Counted from the stretch's first letter, positions 8,652-18,806 are shown. The stretch: 64,000 nucleotides of DNA from Trichomonas vaginalis G3 (GCF_026262505.1 NC_067203.1:5828001-5892000), one strand, 5' to 3'. Made by a program: numbers and translations. Notes: a model not told the origin generated them from the letters alone.

Positions 8652-10292
8652 TTAAACATTTCTATTCATCAATATTTCATCATATGAACTTCTATACTGT
8701 GGTGGTGTACCTGTTGAATGATATTTCAAACCTTCATCCGGTGTCCATGTCCAATATGTAGTCCTAGTAAACCAAACCTGAGGAGGATTTGTCACCTTTG
8801 AACAGTAAGTGTCATTTTCACCCTGAATGATTGGATAAGCTTTCACTTGTACTGTAACTTGTGAGTTAAACGTTTCTAATCCATCAAAGAATATACCCGC
8901 TCCATCACGTTGAACTGGAATAGTGCATAAGAATGAAGTTTGGTCTTTCCATGTTCTAGCTAATGGCGTACCATTATCATCATTTAGTGGTCTAGTTAAT
9001 GAGTCCTCGTATTCTTCTGTGCATTCATTCACTCCATCTAAATCAGAAGCTTGAAGCATACGTGTAAAGAATATGTCACCCACTGTGGTCATCGCTTGAT
9101 CGGGGAAGTTTCTGGAATCTATTGTGACTTGAAGACCTCGAAGCATTGGATTTTCTAAAACCGTTCTTTGCATTGCATTCTTCGGAAATGTTAACACAAC
9201 ATCTGTAACATTATGAAGAGCGTATGAGAAATCAGAGCTGATACCTTCAGGAGTGATGCAACCTCCATTTAGTGAACGAACGTCAATATGTTGAGCTGGA
9301 ATCATGAATGGATCTTCCTTACTGAATAAACGTGGTATTGCTTTAACTGATTCTTCAATTAAACCGTATCCTGGTGTAATGCATTTATCCTCTAAAACTT
9401 CCATCTTTGTGCATGAAATAATAACGTCATCAACTGTTGCGTCAGCAGATGTAGCGGCTAAGCTTGTAATTAATTTGGCAGGAAGTCCGATTTGTTGGAA
9501 TTTGCGATCATATTTATAAACATGATTCATAATCTTTTCATAATTTTCATCAGTTATCTTTTCATAAACATAATTTTGTAAATCAGCAACTCTTAACGGG
9601 TCAACCTGGCAAAATACTAAAGTATCCCTGAAAACATAATATTTAAGAATGATATCACCAAATGATTTAGGATAATCATCGAACGCCTGAAATGCTAACA
9701 AATCGTTTACTGGAATAATCATATCAAAAGTGACATCAACTTCTTCATTTGCTCTCTTGAAAACTTCTGAAGGGTCAATATATTTACCACATACTGAGTT
9801 ATCATATTTTTGAACATTGTTATATAATGAATGAACAAACTTTTTAACTTTCCTTTCTGATTTTGGTTTATATGTTGCAAATGCGAAAGATTCACGGGCG
9901 CAATCCATCTGAAGATAACCGGCATCACCTCTTTCGGTTTCTACTTCTAATTGCTTAAAGTTTTGATTTGATGATTTGTAACCAACGAATAAACGCATGC
10001 ATTTAAAAGCGGCATCACATGTGAAAGCTTTATTTGAAACTAGAGTTGCTTTAACTTTACGTTTAATATATGTGTCACCTAATTGGTTCACATCATGAGC
10101 CGGATTTGTAATTCTTAAATGAGTTTGTTTATCATCAAAATATGGAGCATCAGAGTCATAGCATGAACTTTCAAGTTCTCTATAATATCTTCTACCGTCA
10201 TTCTTTGCGAATATTTCATTTATCTTTTCGAATGAATGAAACACATTTCCATTAATCGGTTTAGTGTTTGGCACTAAATAGTTAGTCGTCAT
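8652..10292 (-). CDS. Major capsid protein candidate, element A (546 aa)
   Basis: At 546 residues this is the largest open gene of element A. Its size fits a double-jelly-roll capsid protein, and it sits directly before the packaging ATPase. The protein is soluble, lacks signal and membrane segments, and is rich in alternating beta-type stretches. The C-terminal part contains RTTYWTWTPDEGLKYHSTGT and aromatic-rich strands. I do not see a diagnostic short motif, so the call rests on length, beta-rich composition and gene order. The start follows a T-tract and TTTCATCATAA leader. Confidence 0.55.
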   Translation of the reverse strand: MTTNYLVPNTKPINGNVFHSFEKINEIFAKNDGRRYYRELESSCYDSDAPYFDDKQTHLRITNPAHDVNQLGDTYIKRKVKATLVSNKAFTCDAAFKCMRLFVGYKSSNQNFKQLEVETERGDAGYLQMDCARESFAFATYKPKSERKVKKFVHSLYNNVQKYDNSVCGKYIDPSEVFKRANEEVDVTFDMIIPVNDLLAFQAFDDYPKSFGDIILKYYVFRDTLVFCQVDPLRVADLQNYVYEKITDENYEKIMNHVYKYDRKFQQIGLPAKLITSLAATSADATVDDVIISCTKMEVLEDKCITPGYGLIEESVKAIPRLFSKEDPFMIPAQHIDVRSLNGGCITPEGISSDFSYALHNVTDVVLTFPKNAMQRTVLENPMLRGLQVTIDSRNFPDQAMTTVGDIFFTRMLQASDLDGVNECTEEYEDSLTRPLNDDNGTPLARTWKDQTSFLCTIPVQRDGAGIFFDGLETFNSQVTVQVKAYPIIQGENDTYCSKVTNPPQVWFTRTTYWTWTPDEGLKYHSTGTPPQYRSSYDEILMNRNV

Positions 10293-10362
10293 TTATGATG
10301 AAATAAAAAAATCAAAATTAAAAGATGAAAATGAATTTTTAATTTTAATGAAATAATCAACT

Positions 10363-10575
10363 ATGGCTGCAGGATTCTTTAAAAAGTTATGGGATAAAGT
10401 AAAAAGAGGAGCGCATAAAGTTTGGGAAACAATGAAGAAAGGAGCAAATTGGATATTTAAGAATAAAGAAGCAATTAGTGACGTTGCAGAACAAATAGCA
10501 CCTAATGTTCCGGTAAGGGAAGTATTAAATAAAGGAGATAAAGTTTATCGTCGACTACAACCGATATTGAGATAA
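10363..10575 (+). CDS. Small cationic amphipathic protein (MAAGFFKKLW type), element A
   Basis: Seventy residues, strongly basic, beginning MAAGFFKKLWDKVKRGAHKV and continuing as an amphipathic helix with spaced Trp/Phe. The first ten residues are identical to those of the gene at 11997..12233, which is otherwise different. Such N-terminal amphipathic helices are known in membrane-active minor capsid proteins (adenovirus protein VI-type), so a membrane-lytic or vertex-internal role is possible; this is inference. It diverges from the capsid gene across a 70-bp spacer. Confidence 0.6.
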   Translation: MAAGFFKKLWDKVKRGAHKVWETMKKGANWIFKNKEAISDVAEQIAPNVPVREVLNKGDKVYRRLQPILR

Positions 10576-10599
10576 AAATAATATTTATTTATTTTTCCT

Positions 10600-10662
10600 A
10601 TGGCATTCCAAACGGGAACCGCGGTTGGTTACCATGGATTTCCGTCACCGGTCACATTTTAA
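10600..10662 (+). CDS. Very short frame resembling the start of phage-type minor proteins
   Basis: A 20-residue frame, MAFQTGTAVGYHGF followed by PSPVTF, follows a TTTATTTATTTTTCCT leader. The FQTGTA..Y opening resembles the N-termini of some phage tail-associated proteins. The surrounding 60 bp are GC-richer than the flanks. It marks the last trace of element A coding sequence before a long gene-free stretch. Confidence 0.3.
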   Translation: MAFQTGTAVGYHGFPSPVTF

Positions 10663-11996
10663 AGATTTTTAAAGCCTTATAAAAATATGCTTTGTAAATC
10701 ATTTTTTGTAAATCGGCAAAAATTTGGTAATTTTCTTCAACTAATAAATCTGCGAATAGCATTTATAATACAAGAACAATCTTTTAAAATGCGTTTGATT
10801 CATTTTTGTATAATTTCATATAGGCACATATATTCTTCCGGGACTTTCCGTGATTTTACCGTAAAATCATTAGTTTACACCAATTTTTCCGTATTTTGAA
10901 TAGTTTACTGCACTTTTTCCGTAAAATTGAGTTACGGGAATCCGCAAAATTTCCGGACCTCATTTTTCATAGAATATAATAATAATATTTGATAAAAAGA
11001 TATATTATTTATATTTTTGATTTTTGAATTACGGAAAAAGTGAATTGTTAACTTGATTTTTTTATATGGTTAATTTTTCAAATGATATTATGAAGATCTA
11101 AAATATTAAAAGTAAAAAATTGAATTACGGAAAAAGTGAGGTCAAAAGTGAAATAAATTTGCAGAACAATTTTCATTGAAATAAGACATTGAGTATCACA
11201 CTTTAGTGAATCAACATCTATAAGAATGAAGTGTTTTGAAGCTGAAATAATATTGAATAGAAATTAATTTTTTCTGAAATTTTGAATGAAATTATGGGAA
11301 ATAAAAAAATTACTAAATATTGTATTCATACAAATATATTATTTTAAAGGAAAAAATAGATGCTGATAGAAACGATGAAAAATTTTGAAAACTTTACAAT
11401 TAATTTATGTTCGTTAACCACAGAGCTTGCAATCCAAAGCTCACGTTAGACTACAAGAGTCATGAAGTCTCATACTAAGGGATATCCAACATATATTTTA
11501 ATAATAATGTTTGTGACAAATATTCAACATAAAATTAAGTTTTCGTTTCGTTACAAGGCATTCATACTTTGGAGATATCATATTTAATGTACAGAAAAGT
11601 TAATATTAAACAATACATGCTAAAGAATTAATAAATAAGATAATAAAATAAATTTATACGTAATTACTTTCATTTAATATGCTTTATGCTGTATAATATT
11701 GATTAAGAGGCATTAAAAGGTTCCATAGTCTGCTTTTATAGGCAAGATTTTTGATAAAAATTTAAAATTTTGAAAAATGATGAGAAAAGGAAAAAAAAGG
11801 TAAATGAGAGCAAGAGGAGGGAAAAAAAAGAAAAAGAAAAGAAAGGGAAGGGAAAAATAAAAGAAAGAAGGACATATAAAAATTTAGATGCGCATTCTTA
11901 ATGCCGAGGCGGCTTGCCGCCGAGGCGCGATTTTTTTAGGCCTCTACGGTAACCCGGCAATGTTTTTTTAAATCTTGTACAGCCCTAATTTTTCCA
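10663..11996. other. Gene-free AT-rich stretch with short repeats and a purine tract
   Basis: No convincing gene. Visible structure: GAATTACGGAAAAAGTGA occurs twice in direct orientation (starting near 11026 and 11122) and as the inverted core CACTTTTTCCGTAA near 10909, with related TTCCGTA fragments between. A nearly pure purine tract spans 11772..11872. A GC-rich patch with a small hairpin (GGCGGCTTGCCGCC) lies near 11906..11919. The stretch separates two groups of element A-type genes and could be an inserted non-coding element. Confidence 0.5.
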
Positions 11997-12233
11997 CTAC
12001 TTTCCTCCTATTTTATTAAGTATTCCTTCAGCTATTCCACCAACTGCGTTACCTGCTTGTGCTCCCATCGCTGGATTACCTGCTTTAGCACCTAATACTC
12101 CACCTATGATAGTTCCTGCCGTTTTCGCTACTGGTGCCAAAAAGTTTGCAATGGGTTTTATTACTTTCTGATGAACCCAACTTGCTGCTTTCTTAATTCC
12201 TTCCCATAATTTTTTAAAGAATCCTGCCGCCAT
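11997..12233 (-). CDS. Small amphipathic/hydrophobic protein, MAAGFFKKLW paralogue
   Basis: The 78-residue protein starts MAAGFFKKLWEGIKKAASWV and then has a Gly/Ala-rich hydrophobic half (TIIGGVLGAKAGNPAMGAQ) ending NKIGGK. The first ten residues match the gene at 10363 exactly, while the C-terminal half is unrelated. The composition, an amphipathic basic helix followed by a glycine-zipper-like segment, suggests membrane insertion. Small membrane-active minor capsid proteins of this build are known in Polinton- and virophage-like elements. Its ATG is preceded by a T-tract leader. Confidence 0.6.
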   Translation of the reverse strand: MAAGFFKKLWEGIKKAASWVHQKVIKPIANFLAPVAKTAGTIIGGVLGAKAGNPAMGAQAGNAVGGIAEGILNKIGGK

Positions 12234-12299
12234 TTCTGATTTAATATTAATTAAAAAATATATTTCATCACTTATATTCTAATTTTTAATTAATCATAA

Positions 12300-12680
12300 A
12301 TGAAACCAATTTTAAAAATAAATGAAACACAGGAGGAGGAAATAAATGAAAATGATGATGTTCCACAAAAAATAAACGTTATTAAACCCATTACTGAAAC
12401 AAAAACATTTTCATCTGTTGAAGAATTTAATGACTATTATGCTAATAATAAAAAATTATTTGAAGAATTGACAACATGTAAATTGAATAAAATGTTTAAA
12501 GTTGATGGTTTCAAAATTTCAAAAATAAAAGGTGTTGTTAGTTTGAAATCTATTCCTCAATCAAGAATCACCTCATTAATGAAAATAGATGATTTAACAA
12601 AAAGAATAGAAGAGATTGAAGAAAGAATGAATCAAATAATTGATATCATAAATCATGACTCGTTGAGCCCGGGTCCATAA
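12300..12680 (+). CDS. Element A protein of unknown function with C-terminal coiled coil, 126 aa
   Basis: An acidic N-terminus (ETQEEEINENDD) is followed by a central folded part and a C-terminal heptad stretch (DLTKRIEEIEERMNQIIDII), a likely oligomerisation helix. Start: ATG after TTTTTAATTAATCATAA, a T-tract leader, divergent from the 11997 gene with 66 bp between. No family recognised. Its 3' end faces the convergent gene at 12721 across a short repeated CCCAGGACTTAAAG motif. Confidence 0.55.
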   Translation: MKPILKINETQEEEINENDDVPQKINVIKPITETKTFSSVEEFNDYYANNKKLFEELTTCKLNKMFKVDGFKISKIKGVVSLKSIPQSRITSLMKIDDLTKRIEEIEERMNQIIDIINHDSLSPGP

Positions 12681-12735
12681 AGCCCAGGACTTAAAGCCCA
12701 AGGTACAAAGTGCCCAGGACTTAAAGTCCATCACT
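12681..12735. terminator. Small repeat/dyad between convergent genes
   Basis: Between the ends of two convergent genes the block GCCCAGGACTTAAAG appears twice, and the second copy completes the near-perfect dyad GGACTTAAAGTCC. A shared 3'-end signal is possible; evidence is positional only. Confidence 0.3.
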
Positions 12736-13200
12736 GAGTTCAAGGTTATATTCATCAAATATTTCATTATTAAATGCAACTTCTGCTAGTTTATTTATTT
12801 TTTCAATACGATCATTTGAAAGTCTATCGTTTAATTTTTTCTGAAGTTTTTCATTTTCTAGTTCTGAAACTTTATTTGGATGATATGTAAATTCATGAAA
12901 TTCTTTGGCCTCGGTTTTGATCATTAATTTACAAAGAACTTTTGTGGTTGGAATTCGTTTGAACCATTTATCCTTAATATTTGTTATAAATTCAATATCT
13001 GGAATTAATTCCCAAATTTTTGCATTTTCAATTAATTTATTATCAAATGCAAAAGCAATGGGTTTAATATTATGTTTACCTTTATAATATAAACTTTCTA
13101 CATAATCATCGAAATAAACATCTACTTGTTTAACATTTTCAAGAATTGGTGAAAGAGCATCCATTAATTGATTGACGGTTACGAATCTTGATCCACTCAT
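12721..13200 (-). CDS. Element A protein of unknown function, 159 aa
   Basis: The protein begins MSGSRFVTVNQLMDALSPIL and ends in a helical, charged region (SELENEKLQKKLNDRLSNDR) likely to form a coiled coil. The middle has alternating hydrophobic residues (KVLCKLMIKTEAKEF). No known motif. It starts after a TTTTTAATTCGTAAGAAA leader and lies convergent to the 12300 gene. Confidence 0.5.
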   Translation of the reverse strand: MSGSRFVTVNQLMDALSPILENVKQVDVYFDDYVESLYYKGKHNIKPIAFAFDNKLIENAKIWELIPDIEFITNIKDKWFKRIPTTKVLCKLMIKTEAKEFHEFTYHPNKVSELENEKLQKKLNDRLSNDRIEKINKLAEVAFNNEIFDEYNLELSDGL

Positions 13201-13354
13201 TTTCTTACGAATTAAAAAAATAAATTATTCAAAAATGTCAGAAGAAAATATTTAAATAAATTATTTAAATTTTTTTTACTCTATTCAAGAATTTTATTTT
13301 TGATATAACTCATTGAATTCAAAATTTTTTAAAAAATTGACACCATATATAACC

Positions 13355-13663
13355 AGTAGAAATTCTGCCAGTAGAAGTTCTACCAGTAGAAACTTTACTA
13401 GTAGAAGTTCTGCTAGTATAAACTCTACCAGTAGAAGTTCTGCCAGTAGAAGTTCTGCCAGTATAAACTCTACCAGTAGAAGTTCTGCCAGTATAAACTC
13501 TACCAGTAGAAGTTCTGCTAAAGTATTCAATTTTGAGGGAAACAGTAGAAGTTCTGCCAGTATAAACTCTACCAGTAGAAGTTCTGCCAGTAGAAGTTCT
13601 GCCAGTATAAACTCTACCAGTAGAAGTTCTGCCAGTATAAACTCTACCAGTAGAAGTTCTACT
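13355..13663. repeat. 15-bp minisatellite, about 19 units, with higher-order structure
   Basis: Units alternate between AGTAGAAGTTCTGCC and AGTATAAACTCTACC. The array is split by a 24-bp spacer AAAGTATTCAATTTTGAGGG plus AAAC at 13520..13543, and the halves on either side show a similar order of unit types, so a block of several units was duplicated. An AAAGTATTCA echo follows the second half. Because the period is a multiple of three, both strands are open across it (Ser-Arg rich forward, Leu/Val/Glu rich reverse), but no start context supports a gene. Confidence 0.9.
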
Positions 13664-14043
13664 AAAGTATTCATAAACACCTTTTTATATCTTATTTACA
13701 TCTAACATGCACCAATTTATTTTATAACTTTATTAATACTAAATTTTATTTCATACAAAAAGTAAAAATTCATAAGTTATATATTAATTTAATAAATTAT
13801 ATTATCATTTATAATAAAATTTTTCGAAATGCAGATAAATTTTAACATGTTCGAAATGAAACTATTATAAAATATATTCTTTTTATTAATGGTAATATAG
13901 GAATTGTAGGAATAAAAACTTTTTATAAATTATTCATAAATTTTTAAAATCGGTTTCATACAAAATAAAAATAAATTATTCAAAAATGTAAGACATGAAT
14001 GTTTAAAGTTTATTTTTTTTATTTCATTATGGTAGTGAATCTT

Positions 14044-14397
14044 TCATTCATGAAAATAATTATATCTAATTTCTTTTACTCTCTCGTATATACTAGATTT
14101 AAAGAATTCAGATTTTTCCCCATAATCTCCTAAATGTTTTCTAATCTTATCGGTTTTCCATTCATAATATGAAACTGTATAACATTTATTCCTAAATTCA
14201 TATTTTATTATAGATTTAGTATTTTCAAACTCTTCAATATTTAAAACTTTACATCCTTCTTTATTAAATATATGTTTCACATATTCAGGATTTATCATTC
14301 TGTAATATTGTTTTCCTTTAAATCTTTGAATGTAAACAGGAACACCATCCTCTAAAATTCTATTATCCACTTTATCAGGTTTTACTTGTTGGGTCAT
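14044..14397 (-). CDS. Element A-type small protein, 117 aa, unknown function
   Basis: The protein starts MTQQVKPDKVDNRI and contains VPVYIQRFKGKQYYRM, reminiscent of short segments in two element B proteins (GFYIHTMKDGRVQFRK at 18522 and FYYVSQSKDGKIYVRK at 21072); that may be only a shared beta-hairpin pattern. Its ATG is preceded by a long T-tract and ATTCTTACATAA leader, which ties it to element A. No catalytic motif. Confidence 0.5.
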   Translation of the reverse strand: MTQQVKPDKVDNRILEDGVPVYIQRFKGKQYYRMINPEYVKHIFNKEGCKVLNIEEFENTKSIIKYEFRNKCYTVSYYEWKTDKIRKHLGDYGEKSEFFKSSIYERVKEIRYNYFHE

Positions 14398-14400
14398 TTA

Positions 14401-17400
14401 TGTAAGAATAAAAAAATAAATTATTTTAAAATTAATGTTATTTTTTAATGTGTTTAGTATATGAAAAATTTAATGTATCGTCTATATATAGATGCAGCAA
14501 AAAAAGTCACAAACCCCGCATGATTCTACTACTGGTCATAAATATGAAAACTTATTTTTGACTAAATATATTAATTATACCTTATTTTATTAATTTTTGT
14601 CTTCGATAAGTCAAAATATGAAACTGTAAAAATCATTTCAAAACCGGAAAAAATCTCTCAAAAATATAATCAAAACTGTATTTCGATTTGACCAAAATGC
14701 TATATTTGTATCGCTTATGAAAATTAATTCAACAAGATTTTATTTTGGGTTAATTGGCGATAAAAAATGAAAAGTCTGGATTATTATTCAGTTTAACCTA
14801 GCAAATCTGAATTTGCAAAAATCTTACATTTTTGTTTAGGTTTAACGATTATATATTTTAATAATCATATCTAAAGCCTATTTTATTAATGTTATTCATA
14901 TGTGTATTAAATAAATTTAATTTAATATGTCAATCTGTTGTTTTAATTATTTTTTTGGTATTTTCTTCAAGATTTTAATCGAAAGATTTGAATCAAAGCT
15001 AAGTTATCAATTACTCAGATTACATATTTCAAATATAATCTCAGCTCAGCTCCCATATGTAATAACTATTCAAAACATGGAATAATTTTCAAATCAACAA
15101 AGTTTGAAAGGGGAAAATAGTCGAATTTAACAAAATATTTTATTACTTTTGTTCGAGATTTAAAGTTTCTTAAAGCAAATCTTTAGTAAATTTCGAGACT
15201 AAATTATCGAACTGTTTTTATCTGAATATTCAAGTGGAAAAGCCAACAAAATCATCCTTGCATTGATAATTACTTTCTATGTTAGTGTTAATTCATAATG
15301 AATTACTCCAAGATTAATTTTCATTTATTCTTTATACGAAATTTCTATGAACTCACCTTGCTACAGGATAAGTCAAGTCTGTGTTAATGTTTTTCCTTTA
15401 AATCATTTCCATTAATGAATGCAAATGTCGGGAAAGTGAGTATGCAAAAACTTTTTTTATAAAACTTTTTACATTTTATTATGAGAATCCGATATCTCTT
15501 CCTAACATTTGATGTTTTACCTCAAAACATCAAAAAATCATATGCAGTTCATTTCACTTGATTATTGTTTGCCGTTTTACATCAAAATTCCCTTATCATC
15601 ACAACTATATTACAGATTCCAAACACAAATTCCTAGAAAACTTACTTTAAATGCAAGTTAATTTTCTATATCTTAAGGTTAGTCCTTTCCAATCCATAAA
15701 GATCGATTTTTCAAGAAATTGAAAGTATTTTTATACTTCCGCTTTCAAAAGGAAATGTATATTAAGACTTGTACAAGTCACATATATTTATCATCCTTTT
15801 CTACCTTAATACCGATGTCTGAGGTGTCAACCTCAATGAATGGAAACTTCTCATTAAAATTGTAAAATTGGATTCTCATTGCGACCCACTCACTTGTCAA
15901 AGGTAATTTCAAAGATATAATACGCTGACTTTAATTACCTTTGGCCATTGCTCAAAAATTCTGGTTTAATTTTTCAACCGAAAGATTATAATTTGATGAA
16001 TAAAAATATTACCATAACATTTGCAATACCTATTACTATTAACGGCTAAATTCTTGAACAATTTTTTTATATCAATTGAATTAAGATTTTAAATGGTTTC
16101 AGACTCCATTTGTTAGATATAAATGACTACAATGAAGTAAATCTTATGCACCTATTGCATAAATATGATAATATTACTTAATATTAATGTATTGTACATT
16201 AATTAGATAAATTTCGTCAAATAAACACTTTTATTTAATTATAATTATAAAATAAAGCTATTTTGCCGATTTAAAATTTAGAGTTCTCTATTGCTTTTTC
16301 AATTTTTAACTGTTAATTTTATTTGATTTCCAAAAAAAAATCCATTTTTCAAAAAACCATTTCAAGATTCTTCATTTTTATTTACGAAATTTGAAAATCA
16401 TGAAAATTTTGGAAAATCACAAACAATTTGGGCAGCTTTTGTAGTGTATCAGCAACAGTATTCTGTCCAATAAAACTCGAAATTGAAATATCTTCATTCA
16501 AATTTTCTTCTAATGAAAGAGAAAGATATCCACCATTTCAGAATATCTCACGAGAAAGGAATGAAAGCTAAGCCAGCTTATCAAAACCTATACTATACTT
16601 TTATTTTTACAAACATTAAAAGTTTCATCCCATTTCTCAAGGCAAATTTAATAATAATCATCGCAATTGTTTGTTACAAGTTATTCCCCGAATATTTTAC
16701 TATTCTATATTTCGATAAAATACAAACAATTTAAAGAGAGCCCCAGAATACGAATTTGACCAGATTGTTTTATATGTACTTCGAATAATTTTACTTTTAA
16801 TCATAATTGTTTAATGCTTATTTTTGAATCAAAATTTTGCACTATTCTCACTTAACTTATATAGAATACAGCAGGAGTGCTTTCTAATATGAACAAAATT
16901 GAAGCTTTATTCTTTAATAGTCAAGATGCTATTAATTCCTTAATATTAAAAATTTGATTTCAGATGGAACGCTAAATATATGATAGTTTGGCTCAATTTG
17001 ACAAAAATTCGTGTAAAATCAGCAAAGAAATGAAAATAACGAATACAATTCTCACGAGCTGTCTGAGCAACATTTGAAATTATTCATTGAAAGTATATAA
17101 TCAAATCACAGAAAAAATGCAACGACTACAAATCGTATCAATGGATGTCAGAGCTTTAGTTGTTTGGTTTCTTTGTTTATGCTTTTTTTTACTGGTTTTT
17201 TATGGATAAAACAATAGGAATAAAATAAGAGTAATACATCTGATTGGGATTATCAAAAGTACTATATATTTTAACAGCCATTTCGATATAAGAGAATACG
17301 AAATTAGAATCTGTGCATAAAAAAAATTCAAGAAAATCTAAACATTTATGTAGAATATTAAAATATGTTATCCTCTCTGAAAAAGGTTTTGATATGGTAA

Positions 17401-17911
17401 GTTTAAATTGTTGATGTTTGAAAAATTTGATTTCGAATAAATTGTTATAAAAAATCCCTATGATCTCAGAACATATTAAGAAAGACGAAAGTTCAACAAG
17501 GATTGCTATCTCAAAACATGTTGAGGTATTATTTTACATCTCGTACAATGTCGCTAGAATATTTTTTATGATAAATTTGAAAATAAACCTTAATTCAAGG
17601 AATTTTAGATACATATTGATATATGTATGGTTGTTATCGAAGTAAACAAAAAATTTTTCTTGTTTTCAAATCAAATGTAATTTCATTTATTACTTAATTT
17701 CATATATAAGAAGATCAATTAATGCGTATATTATTAGAAAATATCAAAAAATACGATATTTGGTTGGAGTAAATTTTTCCAGGATGTTCCATAAAATTAG
17801 AAATGCTAGTAACAGATTATGGTTATATGGGCAACATATAACATAAATACCGTAGGTTGAATAGCCCGAGACCAATTTCAAAGGTCGTGTACCAATAAAA
17901 AATTTTGAATC
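14401..17911. other. Long AT-rich stretch without a recognisable gene
   Basis: About 3.5 kb with stops in all frames and only short random open frames (longest about 83 codons, no family resemblance). No tandem array, long inverted repeat or transposon end was seen. It separates element A from element B and could be host spacer or a fully decayed repeat. Confidence 0.6.
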
Positions 17912-17920
17912 AATTTAGTT

Positions 17921-18538
17921 AGTTAGTATACAAGTCATGGGTACGGCGGCACTGCGTTCCACCTTACCCAATATTTGTGAATTTGACACTTTACAAAGCC
18001 GCCAACCACTTCACTAACGAACTCACTAATGTAAAAAATAAACGTTCTCACTATCGTTCTCACTAACGACTTCACTAATGTTCTCATAAATTTTCCTCAA
18101 TATCTTCATCATCAGTGTTAACCCTATTGTAGTCATACTTGAAGCCATAAACTTTCTCTAACTTCTTAACGTACAATTTACATAACTTACCTTCGTCATC
18201 GTATGGTTTAATGATATAACTATTTCTATCTTTATACACAGTCAATGAAAAGTCAACTGGTCTCGGATGTATTTGAAAGAACATGTTATGCTCAGGAAGG
18301 AAGAATAAATGTTTAAATGTATGTTTGTTATACTGTGGAATTCGAATGAGTTGCTTTTGTTCTGTCATTTACATCCAAATAAAAATTTTCAGTAAAATAA
18401 AAAATAAACTTAAAAATTAATGATATCACCACCCTCACACGTATGAAAACATAGCACAAAAATAAATTTAGGTGAAGTGGTGAGATCTCACCTCTTTTTT
18501 CACCCTGTTGAATTCATTGCTTTATAACTCTCTTCCTT
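17921..18538 (+). repeat. Element B left terminal inverted repeat
   Basis: 618 bp, inverted copy of 26601..27206. The 12-bp length difference is an extra CGTTCTCACTAT-type unit in the left copy near 18050. Otherwise only about four base differences were noticed. It contains a complete 94-residue gene and the last codons of the next inner gene. Confidence 0.9.
18084..18368 (-). CDS. 94-aa protein encoded inside the left terminal repeat of element B
   Basis: The protein runs MTEQKQLIRIPQYNKHTFKH to an acidic end NTDDEDIEENL. It differs from the copy in the right terminal repeat at two residues (Y/I and E/K). No family is recognised. It starts after TTTTTATTTGGATGTAA, the leader form shared by element genes. 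Being inside the terminal repeat, it is transcribed inward-to-outward at both ends. Known Maverick terminal repeats are often gene-free, so its preservation suggests a function or simple recent duplication. Confidence 0.65.
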   Translation of the reverse strand: MTEQKQLIRIPQYNKHTFKHLFFLPEHNMFFQIHPRPVDFSLTVYKDRNSYIIKPYDDEGKLCKLYVKKLEKVYGFKYDYNRVNTDDEDIEENL

Positions 18539-18758
18539 TCTCCAACTCTTCTAACTTCTTCTTAAGTTCAGCAATGTTGTCCTCATGAAGTTTAATCTTC
18601 CTTAATATACCTTCTCTATCTAATGGTTGCTTTATCTTTCTAAACTGAACTCTACCATCCTTCATAGTATGAATGTAAAAACCTTCTGGAATAGTTCCTG
18701 ATTTAATGTATTCTACCAAAAACTTTTGTTTCATTGCTTCAGTGACTTTATTTGTCAT
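18522..18758 (-). CDS. Small protein with C-terminal coiled coil, element B
   Basis: The ATG at 18758 (MTNKVTEAMKQKFLVEYIKS) is preferred because the longer reading needs a TTG start and this one follows the leader TTTTTATTTGATTGAA directly. The 78-residue protein has a central GFYIHTMKDGRVQFRK hairpin-like segment and a charged C-terminal helix (HEDNIAELKKKLEELEKG). Its last codons lie in the terminal repeat. Function unknown. Confidence 0.5.
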   Translation of the reverse strand: MTNKVTEAMKQKFLVEYIKSGTIPEGFYIHTMKDGRVQFRKIKQPLDREGILRKIKLHEDNIAELKKKLEELEKGREL

Positions 18759-18806
18759 TTCAATCAAATAAAAATTTTAATATTAAATAAAAATAACGTT
18801 ATTTTT

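Larger units (their letters stand above)
1..14400. mobile_element. Element A: Polinton-like / PLV-type virus fossil (left end outside window)
   Basis: This is a run of tightly packed, mostly minus-strand genes with a virus-like repertoire: helicase, tail-collar fibre, stalk, packaging ATPase, capsid candidate and several small cationic proteins. Most genes start just after a T-tract leader motif. No DNA polymerase B, integrase or protease was recognised in the part visible here. The combination of an SF3-type helicase with capsid and A32-like ATPase points to the Polinton-like virus/virophage group rather than a classic Maverick; this is inference. The element is broken, with roughly four or more breaks including a mariner insertion. 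The right edge is set only by the last gene carrying the leader motif (ending near 14397). No terminal repeats were found, and the 1.3 kb gene-free stretch 10663..11996 leaves open that two elements abut here. Confidence 0.65.

Noticed and set aside
11400-11480. tRNA-like short stems near GAGCTTGCAATCC
   Set aside because: No T-loop GGTTCGA-type sequence or full cloverleaf could be found.
13355-13663. CRISPR array
   Set aside because: Units are contiguous without unique spacers, and the context is eukaryotic.
13294-13705. Long open frames on both strands across the 15-bp repeat
   Set aside because: They result from a repeat period divisible by three and lack start context or any non-repeat domain.
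16483-17645. Two frames of 61-83 codons in the 14.4-17.9 kb stretch
   Set aside because: No features and no leader motif; consistent with chance.
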